Source: Enterococcus cecorum DSM 20682 = ATCC 43198
GTDB taxonomy: Bacteria; Bacillota; Bacilli; Lactobacillales; Enterococcaceae
NCBI RefSeq assembly: GCF_000407565.1
Contig: NZ_ASWI01000003.1
Location: 124,001-188,000 of the forward strand
Reading direction: 5' to 3'
DNA: 64,000 nt
Shown here: positions 8,162 to 18,300 of the stretch, piece by piece
Numbering within the stretch: the first letter of the stretch is position 1
Layout: the number at the start of each line of letters is the position of its first letter
Program-made: the position numbers and the translations under genes
Notes under the pieces: generated by a model
The model's input: only the letters and a program-made list of their open reading frames with translations
What the model was told of the DNA's origin: nothing
Databases searched by the model: none

Positions 8162-10330
8162 TTATATACTTAATGTTCCAATCGTATTTCCTGCTTGTTG
8201 ATTGCCTTTTTGGGTAAGTTCGAACGCTTGAATTTTGTCCATATTGGTAAAGACGACAATCATCGTGGCTTTTTTGTCCGCTTGTTGTAACGCTTCTAGA
8301 TCTACTTGTGCTAAGACTTGTCCGGCTTGTACTTGATCGCCTTCTTTGACTTTAACACTAAATGGTTTGCCTTCAAGACTAACTGTGTCAATTCCCATGT
8401 GAACTAAAACTTCGACCCCTTCTTTGGTTTCAATTCCGATAGCGTGTTTGGTAGGAAAGACGCTCTTAATCGTACCATTTACTGGAGAAACGATTGTGCC
8501 ATCAGTTGGTTCCACCGCAAAACCATCACCCATCATTTTACCTGAAAAGACTGGATCTGCAACTGCTTCAATAGCGATGACTTCTCCGTTGGCCACTGCG
8601 ACTAAATCCACGCTTTCCCCTGTAGCAGCCGTTTTAGCTTTCGTTTCTTCTTTGGCAGCGACGTTCACTTCAGGAATGTCCATACCTGAGTCTAAAATAT
8701 CTTGAATATCAGATTTCAATACGTCGGCTTTTGGACCATAAACGGCTTGAACCCCATTATCTTTTACGATTAAGCCCATCGCACCGACTGCTTTCCATTG
8801 TTCTTCTTTACCAACTTTGGCATTATCTTTGACTGTTACTCTTAGACGGGTCATACAAGCATCCACATCGACAATATTTGGCTTACCACCAAGCAAGTTG
8901 ATAATGGCAAAAGCTTGATCATTTCCTTGAACCGCGGCTTTCGTTTCTGAGGCCTCGCTTGCTCCAGTATCTAAGTCGTAATTTCCGTTACGTCCTGGTG
9001 TTGCAAAGTTGAATTTCTTGATTAAAAAGTTTGCTAAGAAGTACGTGAATACCCCAAAACCAATGGATACTAAAATAAAGTGAATTAAATCGCCGCCTAG
9101 ACCTGCTTTGATGGCTAATGGTGTACGAGTGAGTAATTCAATATTCCCAAATGAGTGTACACGTAGCGAAATCAAGTCAGCACTTGCAAAGGCAGCCCCT
9201 TGGATAAAGGCATAAACCACATATAGTGGGACAGCCGCAAACATAAACATGAATTCTATAGGTTCAGTTACCCCTGTTAAAAATACCGCTAAGGCAGCTG
9301 AAACAAACATTGATTTATACAAATGACGTTTATCTGCATCAACATTACGATACATTGCTAAAGTCATCCCCATCAAAATACCTGTAGAACCAATCATTTG
9401 ACCTACTTTGAAACGAGCTGGTGTCCAATGGGTTAATACGTATTGATATTGACTCATATCGCCAGCACCTTTTAAGTTCACCAAATCAGTGGCCCAAGCT
9501 AACCAAAGTGGATCTTGCCCGAATACTTTTGTGCCTGCTTGTGCGCCAGATAAAATTTCGTAAGTGCCACCTAAGGCTGTGTAGTTGATTGGAATTGTCA
9601 ACATGTGATGCAAGCCAAATGGTAGCAATAGACGTTCTAAAGTACCGTATAAAAATGGCGCTAAAACGGGTGCTGTATCTTGTGACTGAGCAATCCATAG
9701 ACCAAAATTGTTAATTCCTGCTTGGATGACTGGCCAAACAAAACTTAAAACAATCGCACAAATCGTTGACCATAAAATTACGACAAATGGAACAAAGCGT
9801 TTACCATTGAAGAAAGATAAAGCATCTGGTAATTTACGGTAATTATAGTATTTATTGTAGGCCATCGCTCCGACAAATCCGGCGATAATCCCTACGAATA
9901 CCCCCATGTTTAAGGCAGGTGCTTCTAATACGCTGGTAAAGAAACCTTTAACCATGATTTTTGTACCGAATAGCGTATGTGTATAGGCTTTTGGATCATT
10001 GAGCATTTCACTGGTTACCCCAAAAATCGAACCAGTAATCCGGTTAATCAAGACAAAAGAAATACCAGCCGCAAATGCCCCACCAGCTCTTTCTTTCGCC
10101 CAGCTACCACCAATCGCCAAGGCAAATAATAGATGTAAGTTTCCAATAATTGCCCAACCGATGTTTTCAATGACACCACCTGTTGTGACTAAAGCGGCTA
10201 CATTTGGATTAATTAAAGGAATGGTTTTCCCAATACTAATCATTAAACCTGCAGCTGGCATCACGGCAACGACCACCATCAAGGCCTTACCGAACTTTTG
10301 CCAAAACTCAAAACTAAATAATTTTTTCAT
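8162..10330 (-). CDS. PTS transporter, glucose/maltose-type EIICBA
   Basis: A single-chain phosphotransferase permease of 722 residues that imports and phosphorylates a sugar using PEP-derived phosphate. Order of domains: EIIC (about 1-430, some ten membrane segments, with the TEPIEFMFMF motif), EIIB (about 465-540, phospho-cysteine in VDACMTRLRV) and EIIA (about 590-722, phospho-histidine in VLVHMGIDTVSL). The N-terminal sequence resembles the streptococcal/enterococcal PtsG/MalT group. Two LacI-type operators of MalR character upstream favour maltose as a substrate, but glucose is equally possible. The ATG at 10330 has AGAGG upstream. The transcript starts from a good promoter about 55 bases upstream of the gene. 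Confidence 0.93.
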   Translation of the reverse strand: MKKLFSFEFWQKFGKALMVVVAVMPAAGLMISIGKTIPLINPNVAALVTTGGVIENIGWAIIGNLHLLFALAIGGSWAKERAGGAFAAGISFVLINRITGSIFGVTSEMLNDPKAYTHTLFGTKIMVKGFFTSVLEAPALNMGVFVGIIAGFVGAMAYNKYYNYRKLPDALSFFNGKRFVPFVVILWSTICAIVLSFVWPVIQAGINNFGLWIAQSQDTAPVLAPFLYGTLERLLLPFGLHHMLTIPINYTALGGTYEILSGAQAGTKVFGQDPLWLAWATDLVNLKGAGDMSQYQYVLTHWTPARFKVGQMIGSTGILMGMTLAMYRNVDADKRHLYKSMFVSAALAVFLTGVTEPIEFMFMFAAVPLYVVYAFIQGAAFASADLISLRVHSFGNIELLTRTPLAIKAGLGGDLIHFILVSIGFGVFTYFLANFLIKKFNFATPGRNGNYDLDTGASEASETKAAVQGNDQAFAIINLLGGKPNIVDVDACMTRLRVTVKDNAKVGKEEQWKAVGAMGLIVKDNGVQAVYGPKADVLKSDIQDILDSGMDIPEVNVAAKEETKAKTAATGESVDLVAVANGEVIAIEAVADPVFSGKMMGDGFAVEPTDGTIVSPVNGTIKSVFPTKHAIGIETKEGVEVLVHMGIDTVSLEGKPFSVKVKEGDQVQAGQVLAQVDLEALQQADKKATMIVVFTNMDKIQAFELTQKGNQQAGNTIGTLSI

Positions 10331-10362
10331 TTTAGAACCTCTCTTTTTTCTGATTGTCTTTA

Positions 10363-10376
10363 CGCAACCGATTTCG
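10363..10376. promoter_or_regulatory. LacI/MalR-type operator copy 1
   Basis: The 14-mer CGCAACCGATTTCG is an imperfect palindrome with a central CG, the form of LacI-family operators. It lies just downstream of the -10 box of the PTS promoter, where a bound repressor would block initiation. Confidence 0.6.
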
Positions 10377-10384
10377 TTAACAAG

Positions 10385-10413
10385 ATTATATACTAGATTT
10401 TTTTATTTGTAAA
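10385..10413 (-). promoter_or_regulatory. Sigma-A promoter of the PTS EIICBA gene
   Basis: On the minus strand, -35 TTTACA (10413-10408), a 17-bp spacer and a perfect -10 TATAAT (10390-10385). The predicted transcription start is near 10378. Confidence 0.75.
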
Positions 10414-10449
10414 CACTTTATTTGTTTATAACATTATGGGTTTGTTTAG

Positions 10450-10463
10450 CGCAACCGATTTCG
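10450..10463. promoter_or_regulatory. LacI/MalR-type operator copy 2
   Basis: An exact second copy of CGCAACCGATTTCG, in the same orientation and 87 bp from copy 1, upstream of the -35 box. The pair frames the promoter as in repression loops. Confidence 0.6.
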
Positions 10464-10749
10464 CTTTTATTTCACAAATTGAAGATTGGAAGAGATAGAA
10501 TAGATTTTCTTGATAGTTTACATAAAAAAATCTTGTTATTACATAGAAAAGAGATATGGATGTGCTGCTCATGGAAGAGGAAAGATTCGCCCAATCAAAA
10601 CGTTCACTTCACAAACGAAAAAATAGCGATTTTTAGGCTAACGGGAGCTTTGGGACTGAATTTTTAAGTTTTCGATAACTTTTGTAAGGGGTTTCTTATG
10701 TTAAGGGAGGGCTTTGTTATACTGTAGAAAAAGGATACGGAGGAAAGGT

Positions 10750-11070
10750 ATGCTGAATCGTGAAAACAAGCTGGATTATTATTTGAAGATTGGACTGATC
10801 ACGCTTTTTGTGGTGTTCTTTCTGACGCATCTCTCTGCGAAGATGGCGATACGTACTGAATTTACTTTTTTTACACTTGATGTTTACCATGCAATAATGA
10901 TGAATATTGAGCCAACCGATAGACTATATACACCCTCTGATAATCCCTATATTCATTTAAAAAATTATCAAGTGACCTACCATGATGCCAAGCAAGGATA
11001 TACTGAAGTTTTTCAAGTAAGAAGAGTGGGGTTTATGTATTTTTGTGTGGGTGGTGTTACCGGACCGTAG
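10750..11070 (+). CDS. Small membrane protein of unknown function
   Basis: About 106 residues, not recognised. The start is set by GGAGGAAAG just before the ATG at 10750. There is one clear membrane segment at about residues 12-32, preceded by a charged N-terminus, and then a hydrophilic part with several Tyr and Asp. The far C-terminus is hydrophobic and Gly-rich. A TATACT-like -10 box lies near 10718. It has its own terminator, shared with the convergent helicase gene. It stands on the lagging orientation relative to its neighbours. A real gene is likely because of the ribosome site and terminator, but no function can be assigned. Confidence 0.5.
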   Translation: MLNRENKLDYYLKIGLITLFVVFFLTHLSAKMAIRTEFTFFTLDVYHAIMMNIEPTDRLYTPSDNPYIHLKNYQVTYHDAKQGYTEVFQVRRVGFMYFCVGGVTGP

Positions 11071-11120
11071 AAAAAAGCCCAGCATTTCCCATTTTTTTCT
11101 TGGGTTGTGCTGGACTTTTT
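11071..11120. terminator. Bidirectional terminator between convergent genes
   Basis: The arms AAAAGCCCAGCA and TGCTGGACTTTT surround a T-rich loop, with A-run and T-run on the two sides. It serves the small membrane gene (plus) and the helicase (minus), whose TAA stop overlaps the right edge. Confidence 0.8.
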
Positions 11121-12490
11121 TAGTAATCATCACGTCTGGAGATAGAAGCGAATTTATTATATTCTTTTTTAAATAGTAGCTCTACCGTACCGCGCGCGCC
11201 ACTACGGTTTTTCTCAATAATGACTTCAATCACGTCGTCAACAGCCTGTTCCTCTTCATTTTTATCTTCTTCGGTGCCTTGACGTTGATAATAATCTTCA
11301 CGGTATAAAAAGGCTACAATATCGGCATCTTGCTCAATAGAACCCGACTCACGGATATCACTTAATACCGGCCGTTTATCTTGGCGCTGCTCGACACTAC
11401 GAGAGAGCTGTGAAAGGGCGATAACCGGTACTTTTAATTCTTTGGCTAATTTTTTCAATTGACGAGAGATTTCAGAGACTTCTTGTTGGCGACTTTCTCG
11501 ACCAGAACCTTCAATCAACTGCAAGTAATCAATCAAAATCAAACCGAGATTCCCTTTTTCCTGTGCTAAACGCCGACATCTTGCTCGAATTTCTGAAACT
11601 TTAATCCCAGGCGTATCATCAATAAAAATACTCGTATTCGACAAACTTCCCATCGCCATAATCAAGTTATGCCACTCTTGCTCGGTCAATTGTCCCGTTC
11701 GTAAATGACTCGCCTCAATGGTTCCTTCCGCGCACAGCATCCGGTTCACCAAAGACTCGGCCCCCATTTCCAAACTAAAAATAGCCACACTGCGATCGGT
11801 CCGCGTACCAATATTTTGCGCAATATTTAGGGCAAAAGCTGTTTTCCCCACCGCCGGACGAGCCGCTAAAATAATCAATTCTTCTGGTTGCAAGCCGGCA
11901 GTCATCTTATCAAGCTCCGGATATCCCGTTGGCAGACCAGTGATATCTTCATTTTGTTGGGATAACCTATCAATATGCTCCATGGTGCTATTCAAAACAT
12001 CACTAATCGCCTGAAATCCTGTACTATTACGCTTTTCCGAGACATTTAAAATTCCTTTTTCGGCCGCCTCGACAATTTCTTCTACACTGCCTTCTTGACT
12101 GTAGCCTTCTTTGACAATCTTGGTAGCCGCTTGAATCAATTCCCGTAAAGTCGATTTATCCTTCACGATTTTCGCATAATGCGCCACCCCAGAAGCAGTC
12201 GGCGTGACTTGCGATAACTCGGTTAAATAACTAATTCCACCCACATCTTCCAGGGTGTTTTCAGATTCGATTTGTGATTTTAGTGTAATAATATCGATAT
12301 TTTCGTTGCGATCATTTAAGGCAATCATCGAACGAAAAACAATCTGATGGGCGCGTCGATAGAAATCTTGCGGCTCAATTTGTGCCATCGCTTCGACCAA
12401 GGCCTCCGCATCTAGAAAAATGGCACCCAAGACGGCTTGTTCTGCTTCAATATCTTGTGGTGGTACATTTTCTTGCCACATTTCATTCAT
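11120..12490 (-). CDS. dnaB: Replicative DNA helicase (DnaB-type)
   Basis: The hexameric 5'-3' helicase that unwinds DNA at the fork. An N-terminal DnaB domain (about 1-110, opening VPPQDIEAEQAVLGA) is followed by a RecA-like motor. The motor has Walker A ARPAVGKTAFALN, the SLEMGAES motif, a Walker B region LILIDYLQLI and the DIRESGSIEQDAD motif. The ATG at 12488-12490 has AAGGGG eight bases upstream. The frame opens three codons earlier at a GTG without a suitable site. It follows gdpP-rplI in the same direction, the usual Firmicutes order; in Bacillus the same protein is called DnaC. Confidence 0.96.
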   Translation of the reverse strand: MNEMWQENVPPQDIEAEQAVLGAIFLDAEALVEAMAQIEPQDFYRRAHQIVFRSMIALNDRNENIDIITLKSQIESENTLEDVGGISYLTELSQVTPTASGVAHYAKIVKDKSTLRELIQAATKIVKEGYSQEGSVEEIVEAAEKGILNVSEKRNSTGFQAISDVLNSTMEHIDRLSQQNEDITGLPTGYPELDKMTAGLQPEELIILAARPAVGKTAFALNIAQNIGTRTDRSVAIFSLEMGAESLVNRMLCAEGTIEASHLRTGQLTEQEWHNLIMAMGSLSNTSIFIDDTPGIKVSEIRARCRRLAQEKGNLGLILIDYLQLIEGSGRESRQQEVSEISRQLKKLAKELKVPVIALSQLSRSVEQRQDKRPVLSDIRESGSIEQDADIVAFLYREDYYQRQGTEEDKNEEEQAVDDVIEVIIEKNRSGARGTVELLFKKEYNKFASISRRDDY

Positions 12491-12602
12491 CAAAAACACC
12501 CCTTAAAGATTTATAAAATAACATTAAATTGATTTCCGTTTTGAATTTGTCTCAACTAATAGTATAGCAAAGATTAGCAGGAATTTGTATAAATATGTGA
12601 AC

Positions 12603-12636
12603 AAAAAAATCGGCAACGTGAGTACTACTGCCAATT
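12603..12636 (-). terminator. Terminator after the Nudix-like gene
   Basis: An 8-bp stem (AATCGGCA with TGCCAATT, one G-T pair on the transcript) and a U-tail from the A-run at 12603-12609. Confidence 0.65.
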
Positions 12637-12646
12637 TACAAACATC

Positions 12647-13115
12647 TTAATAAATTTCCCAGTCTGGATATCGCTTGGCTTGAAAATCTTCTGACGTTGC
12701 CAATACTTTCAAGATCAGCGGAGAAGCATTTTGTTCATTTAATTCATTCAACTCTATCCATTCTTCACCTAAAGAATCGTTAGCCTCATTACCGTTAAGA
12801 TATTTTTCTATTGCTTGATGATTGGCTTTTTCTAACTCAACTTTATATAGGCCAAAAATATGATGGTTGAATTCATCCTCGTTGATTTTTACAAATGAGT
12901 CATAGAGCGCACTGTCGTAAATTTGACTCACTTGATAACTAGTTTCCTCGCTCATTTCCCGATAAAGTGTATCTAACAAACTTTCCCCATTTTTACGACT
13001 GCCACCAGGTAAATCATAGCGTCCATTATACGGACCTCCATGTTTTTTTTACGCATAGCAATTTGTTATTATGAATACAGACACCGTAAACGCCAAAATG
13101 TTCTGAAATCTTCAT
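12647..13115 (-). pseudogene. Nudix hydrolase, frameshifted in a poly-A tract
   Basis: The gene starts at the ATG at 13113-13115 after AAGGAG and reads MKISEHFGVYGVCIHNN and on to CVKK. It then leaves frame in a run of eight A on the coding strand (T8 at about 13043-13050). Taking seven A restores HGGPYNGRYDLPGG and the full Nudix box (GG, then E, then REMSEET), which continues to the stop at 12647. The whole gene would encode about 156 residues. Without the repair only 110 residues from an internal start remain, lacking the first glycines of the Nudix box. This may be a real mutation, slippage-mediated switching, or a homopolymer read error. The natural substrate is unknown. Confidence 0.8.
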
Positions 13116-13135
13116 CTAACGCTCCTTAAACATAA

Positions 13136-13165
13136 AAAGAGCGCCCATATACAATCGACGCTCCA
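13136..13165 (-). terminator. Terminator of rplI
   Basis: On the minus strand, GGAGCGTC pairs imperfectly with GGGCGCTC and is followed by TTTTT. Confidence 0.7.
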
Positions 13166-13185
13166 ATTTTTCATTGTATGCTAGA

Positions 13186-13638
13186 TTATTCTTCCACGAC
13201 ATGTACGCGGATTTTCGCTGACACATCATGGTGCAATTTTACTTCCACATTGGTAAAACCTAAAGCACGGATTGGTTGCTTCAAATCGACTTTACGTTTG
13301 TCAATCTTGATTTTGTATTGATCAAAGAATGCATCCGTGATTTGTTTAGAAGGAATAGAGCCAAATAAACGGCCATCGCTTCCGGCTTTAGCTTTGATTA
13401 CGACCACTGTTTCTTCTTTTTCGATAAAAGCTTTTAATTCTTTTGCTTTAGCCAATTCTTCTGCTTCGTGTTTGGCTTGAGCTTTTTGTTTTCCTTTTAA
13501 TTCCGCCATGTTTTCTTTATTGGCTTCTTTGGCTAATTTGTTCTTAATTAGATAGTTTTGGGCATATCCAGTTGGGACTTCTTTCACATCGCCCTTTTTA
13601 CCTTTACCCTTCACATCTTCTAGAAAAATAACTTTCAT
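13186..13638 (-). CDS. rplI: 50S ribosomal protein L9
   Basis: 150 residues with the typical L9 layout: an N-terminal domain ([25 protein letters not shown]), a long charged connecting helix (about 45-80) and a C-terminal domain ending in the KIRVHV strand. The start is the ATG at 13636-13638, with AGGAAG eight bases upstream; an upstream GTG is less well placed. It lies three bases from the end of region 13651 in a gdpP-rplI-dnaB order conserved in Firmicutes. Confidence 0.97.
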   Translation of the reverse strand: MKVIFLEDVKGKGKKGDVKEVPTGYAQNYLIKNKLAKEANKENMAELKGKQKAQAKHEAEELAKAKELKAFIEKEETVVVIKAKAGSDGRLFGSIPSKQITDAFFDQYKIKIDKRKVDLKQPIRALGFTNVEVKLHHDVSAKIRVHVVEE

Positions 13639-13650
13639 CTGTTTCACTTC

Positions 13651-15102
13651 CTACTCTATTTCAATTTGCTTAACTTCATTTAAAAGCATTTCTTCAACTT
13701 TTTCAAGCGATTCGCCCAAAATTTTCGTCGCAGCATTGGTAAAATGACCGCCGCCACCCAATGCTTCCATAATTTTTTGGACATTGACCTTGCCACTACT
13801 GCGCGCGGATATCCCAATAACTTCCTCATCTTGGCGGGTAATCACAAAAGCGGCCTCGACACCAATCATCGAAATCAAGGTATCCGCAGCCTTAGCCGTT
13901 GTCACCTTACCATAGATTTTGTTTTCTTTGCCCATCGCATACACAATGCCTGGTGCGATATTTTGGCAAGTGCTGATTAACTCGCTCATTTCTAAATACG
14001 AATCCAAATCCGAACTCAATAGATATTGGACTTTGCTTTCATCGGCACCTTGTGATTTTAAGAAGCTGGCAATATCAAAAGTCCGCGCAGAGGAACGGAA
14101 GGTAAAATTCTTGGTATCCACGTACATTCCCGCCAACATCATCGTTGCGACAAACTTCGAGATACGTGTTTCATTATTTAATTGGTACTCTAGCAATTCA
14201 GCAACCAACTCACTAGCAGAAGATGCAGAGGCTTCAATGTAATTTAATAATGGCTTGGCTGGATATTCTTCGCCCCGACGATGATGGTCAATCACGACAA
14301 TTTTCTCAAAGGCATCATAAACTTTTTGCGAAATCGACATAGACGGACGATGATAATCCACCATCACTAGCAAGCTTTTGTTATCTAATAATTCTAGTGC
14401 TTCTTCGCTGGTAATTAATTGACTGGAAAGTTCGGGATATTGTTCAATTTCTCTCAGTCCGCGCTGCAATTCTGGCGTGACTTCCTCAGGATTAATGATA
14501 ACCCAACATTTTTTATGAATGAGTTTGGCAAAATAAGCAATCCCAAAGCTCGCTCCCAAGGCATCCATATCCGGGAAACGATGACCCATAACAAAGATTT
14601 TATCGTTTTCTAAAAGGACTCGTTTTAGCGCGGTACTCATGGCTTTCGAGCGGACTCTTGTTCTTTTAATCGTCGCATCACTATCGCCCCCGAAAAATTG
14701 CGGACGACTCATTGGATCAGCATCCTTCACGACAACTTGATCGCCACCACGAATTAAAGCTAAATCAAGATTATCTTGTGCTACTTCACCGATTTCTTTG
14801 AGTGAGGCCTGGCCATACGCAATCCCCATACTCATCGTCAATAACAAGTCACGTTCTCTAGCTTTATTTTTAAAAGTGGCCAAAAGATCAAATTTTTGCG
14901 TCTTCATATGGTCAATATCTGCTTCACGAGCAACAAATAAATGACGTTCAGCATTGATTCGACGATAATAGACTTCATGCTCACTCGCCCAATCGGAAAT
15001 CACCGAAGTAATCAAAGTATTGAGATACGAGCTTTCTTTATCATCTAGTTTATCAATCACATCGTCATAATTATCGATGGAAATTATTCCTATTGCAGTC
15101 AT
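13651..15102 (-). CDS. gdpP: GdpP-like cyclic-di-AMP phosphodiesterase lacking TM and PAS domains
   Basis: GdpP hydrolyses cyclic di-AMP and is normally about 655 residues: two membrane helices, a PAS haem-binding domain, a degenerate GGDEF domain and a DHH/DHHA1 catalytic module. Here the reading frame begins at the GGDEF-like domain (MTAIGIISIDNYDD) and has 483 residues. The DHH module is intact: GHRFPDMDALG near residue 175, VDYHRP, VIDHHRRG near 250, and the DHHA1 glycine motif GGGHFTNAA near the end. The ATG at 15102 has GAGGG upstream, and in-frame stops lie directly before it, so nothing upstream in this window encodes the missing part. The result is a predicted soluble enzyme without its sensor. 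Position next to rplI confirms the identity. Confidence 0.88.
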   Translation of the reverse strand: MTAIGIISIDNYDDVIDKLDDKESSYLNTLITSVISDWASEHEVYYRRINAERHLFVAREADIDHMKTQKFDLLATFKNKARERDLLLTMSMGIAYGQASLKEIGEVAQDNLDLALIRGGDQVVVKDADPMSRPQFFGGDSDATIKRTRVRSKAMSTALKRVLLENDKIFVMGHRFPDMDALGASFGIAYFAKLIHKKCWVIINPEEVTPELQRGLREIEQYPELSSQLITSEEALELLDNKSLLVMVDYHRPSMSISQKVYDAFEKIVVIDHHRRGEEYPAKPLLNYIEASASSASELVAELLEYQLNNETRISKFVATMMLAGMYVDTKNFTFRSSARTFDIASFLKSQGADESKVQYLLSSDLDSYLEMSELISTCQNIAPGIVYAMGKENKIYGKVTTAKAADTLISMIGVEAAFVITRQDEEVIGISARSSGKVNVQKIMEALGGGGHFTNAATKILGESLEKVEEMLLNEVKQIEIE

Positions 15103-15116
15103 TTTTCACCCTCACT

Positions 15117-15148
15117 CGTACTTAGTGACAATCTTGCTGCTAAGTACG
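15117..15148. repeat. Inverted repeat in the gdpP leader
   Basis: CGTACTTAG (15117-15125) and CTAAGTACG (15140-15148) are perfect 9-bp arms around a 14-nt loop, directly upstream of the ribosome site of the truncated gdpP. There is no T-run. It could be a regulatory site or a scar at the truncation point. Confidence 0.5.
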
Positions 15149-15269
15149 CTTCACTCTTCTTTCCTAATCCTAATGCTATTATTTTACCACACTGCGGCAA
15201 ATTTTGCACAAAAGATCGGTTAATTGGATTATTTTGTTATTTTTAGTTTATGATTATATTATTTTCACA

Positions 15270-15301
15270 TGAAACAAGAGGCCCCCGAAAAGCGAAGGCC
15301 T
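15270..15301 (-). terminator. Terminator of the surface lyase gene
   Basis: On the minus strand AGGCCTTCG pairs with CGGGGGCCT around a CTTTT loop, followed by CTTGTTT. Confidence 0.7.
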
Positions 15302-15310
15302 GATGTGTGT

Positions 15311-18300
15311 CTATTGTTCTTTTTTACGTTTGAAGAAGATTCCTGCAGACAAACCGATACTTGCAAAACCAGATAATAATAGCGCTTGGTCTGCTTGATT
15401 GCCGGTTTTAGGTAATCGCTTAACTGATGCAGCATCGCTTTGCACAGAAGATTGTTCTTTCACTTTTTTGTTTCTTTTTGCTTGAGAACCTAGCTCTTTT
15501 TTAGGCTGTTCTTTGACATTGTCTTTGTTTGACTGCTTTTCTTCCTCTTTAGGCAACTCTATTTGCGTACCGCTGTCTGATGTGCTTGGATTGTCTGTTT
15601 GCGTACCACTGTCTGACATGCTTGGATTGTCCGTTTGTGTACTGCTGTCTGTGGTTTCAGTTGGCAAAATCAAATGTAGCTTAGTGGTGCGGTCCACTTC
15701 ATCTGCTGTCTTCAACACTTTAAAGCTCACCTCATCCGCGCTTCCTTCCAACATCGAAAACTTAGCATCGTCTCTAGGATGAGCAAAACTCAAATCAAAT
15801 CCATCAGATGTTTTTTTAATCATATAGATACCAGATTGACTCAGCGTTACTTTATCCGTTAATTCATATGGTGTATCCGTATATTTTATAACACCATAAG
15901 TTTGGCTAGTTTCATCATAAACCACTTGCAAATCATTCTTCTGAACCACAACCTTCACAGTGTCTTTAGCTGCATTTAACGCTTCTTGATCTTGGTTTGG
16001 CATCAATACATACGCCAGATTTTCACCATTTTGTTGCGTGGTGTGGGTCACAGTCACAAAGGTATTGGTAACTGGATCGCTTGGTTGACCATAGTTAATT
16101 TCACTCCAACTATGCGTCCGTGCTTGTTTTTCAATATCCAAACTTAATGGTGTTAGGAAAGCATAACCGATACGTTGATTTGGATCTGCTGTTTCTAAAT
16201 AGAAAGTATCTACCGTAGAATTCGTTACTTTATCCGCAGTCATTTCTTCACCATTAACATAAATTTTCGTATTTTTATCAGGCACTAATTTGCGATTCTC
16301 AATAGTTGTAACACTCGCATCACTACTTTTATTTTGGATATTGGTCGTCAACATCACGATTTTATCTCCAAAAATAAACCACGCTTTACGGGCAGATAAT
16401 TCTTCGTTATAGTTCGTAAAATCCATCGCCACAGCCGCATTTTTTTCGTCAAATTTACTTGCTCCCACAAAACGACTTGGCAAATTCACTTGACCTGAAC
16501 CATCTTCTCTGGCTGTTACTAATTCGGTCGTTCCTGGCATCTTGTAAGGATCCACCGTTGGCCAATAACCTTCACTATAATGCGTTAAATCGTTATTATA
16601 TAGATAAACCATTCCATCAGATGTATACCAACCATGACGATTTTCGTTATTCATATCTTCATAATTTTGTGTCCGGTCAGAATACATACTAAGCGCAATC
16701 GCAAAATGATTTTCTGCATTATTGTAGACAAATTTATCCATATTGTGGAATGAATGTAAAAATGTCTCTGGTTTTACTGCAGGGATTGTATCATCATTTA
16801 GCAATTTTTCAAATAACGAAATGTCGGTATAGGATTTTAGATTTTGGTAAGGAACGTAGAAGGTATCTTCCCCTATACGGCCTTTAACCGCTGATAATAA
16901 ATGCATTTTTTGCGCTTCATCACTCGCTTGGGCAATTCGCACAACTCCTCGTAAGGCCTCAATCGCAGCGGCATGACTTTCCGCACTAGCTCGACTAATC
17001 GACCGTCCGCGAGTCATATCCATCAATTCGCCATTAAGAATAATTGGAAAATACGCGCGATCAATCCATTCATACAAAATGGCAGTTTTTTCAGCGGGTA
17101 GAGCAAATGAGGTGTTGGCAATCATCGGTAAAATTTGTGAAAAACCATCCATCAATACATTCCCATAGGCTCCCGTATAAGCAACATCTGTATGATCAAT
17201 AAATGAACCGTCACGATAAAATCCTTGACCTTCTTTCACAAATTCTAGCACCGTCAACAGCCCATCTACCCCTTCTTGGATGCGCGCACTGTCTTGTTTT
17301 AATGCACCTGAAAGAATGGTTACTTTACTTAAGTCGGTTTGATTGCCTCCCACTGCCGGTACTGGAATCGTCGTAGTGGAACGAATCACCGTTGGATCAG
17401 CTACAAACTTATCAATCGGTTTAATATAACGATTAATTTCTTCTTGTGTGAAGTAGGCATTGGCATAGGCAAGGACATCGACCACTGCTCGCGGCGTGCC
17501 AATCTCGTAGTCCCACCAGTTGCCCACGATTTCTTTTTGCTCGTTGTAGACATGTTTATATAAGTATTCCATGCCTTGTTTTAGCTTCACTGCGAGGTCA
17601 TAATTTTGATAATACTTAGATGATTTGTTATCTAAAACTTGGGCGAATTGCTCTAATCGTCTATAAGTTTTTGTTATATTTGCAGATTTGGTAAAGTCAG
17701 TCACATCATCAAAAATGCTTTCACGATTGGCAACATCATCATCCCAATGTGCTAAACTTTCCTCGACTCCGCTTTCGATTTTGGCTAAAAATTCTTGCAT
17801 ATATGGATTGTCGGATTGATAATTTTCATTTCCTAAAGACACGTTCTCCCAGCTATTCAAAATTTGATCATAAATGGTTGCATCATGGTTTTCAACATTT
17901 AAGGTGAAGCTGCCAAGTGTTTGCCCCTCTTTAGTAATCGTCACCTTGGTCGAACCGGTTTGCTTAGGCGTAATGATTTGATTACGCACTTCAGCGATTT
18001 CTGGATTTTCAACAGTATACGTTGCATCGCTTAGATTGGGTAGATAGTATTTATTTAACCCTAGCTGGATATCTTCCGTTTCGGCTTTAGGGGCATCTTT
18101 AGTTTCTTCTTGTGGCTTAATATATTCTTTAAATGTTATATTATCAAAATACGCGGTTCCTGTGCCAGTTTCAAAGAAGATTTCAAGTTTTACCCGACTA
18201 ACGATTGGATCAAAGGTAACTTGTTGGGTAATAGTCTTCGTGTTTGTTTTGTTCACATAACTTGTCGTAGGAGCATCCACGGTTTTGCCTTCTGGAGTTT

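Noticed and set aside
10422-10667. An open frame of 81 codons upstream of the small membrane gene
   Set aside because: It covers an operator of the PTS promoter, has no ribosome site and unlikely composition.
15513-15782. A repetitive 89-codon frame opposite the lyase C-terminus
   Set aside because: It is the antisense shadow of the SDSGTQTDNPS repeats.
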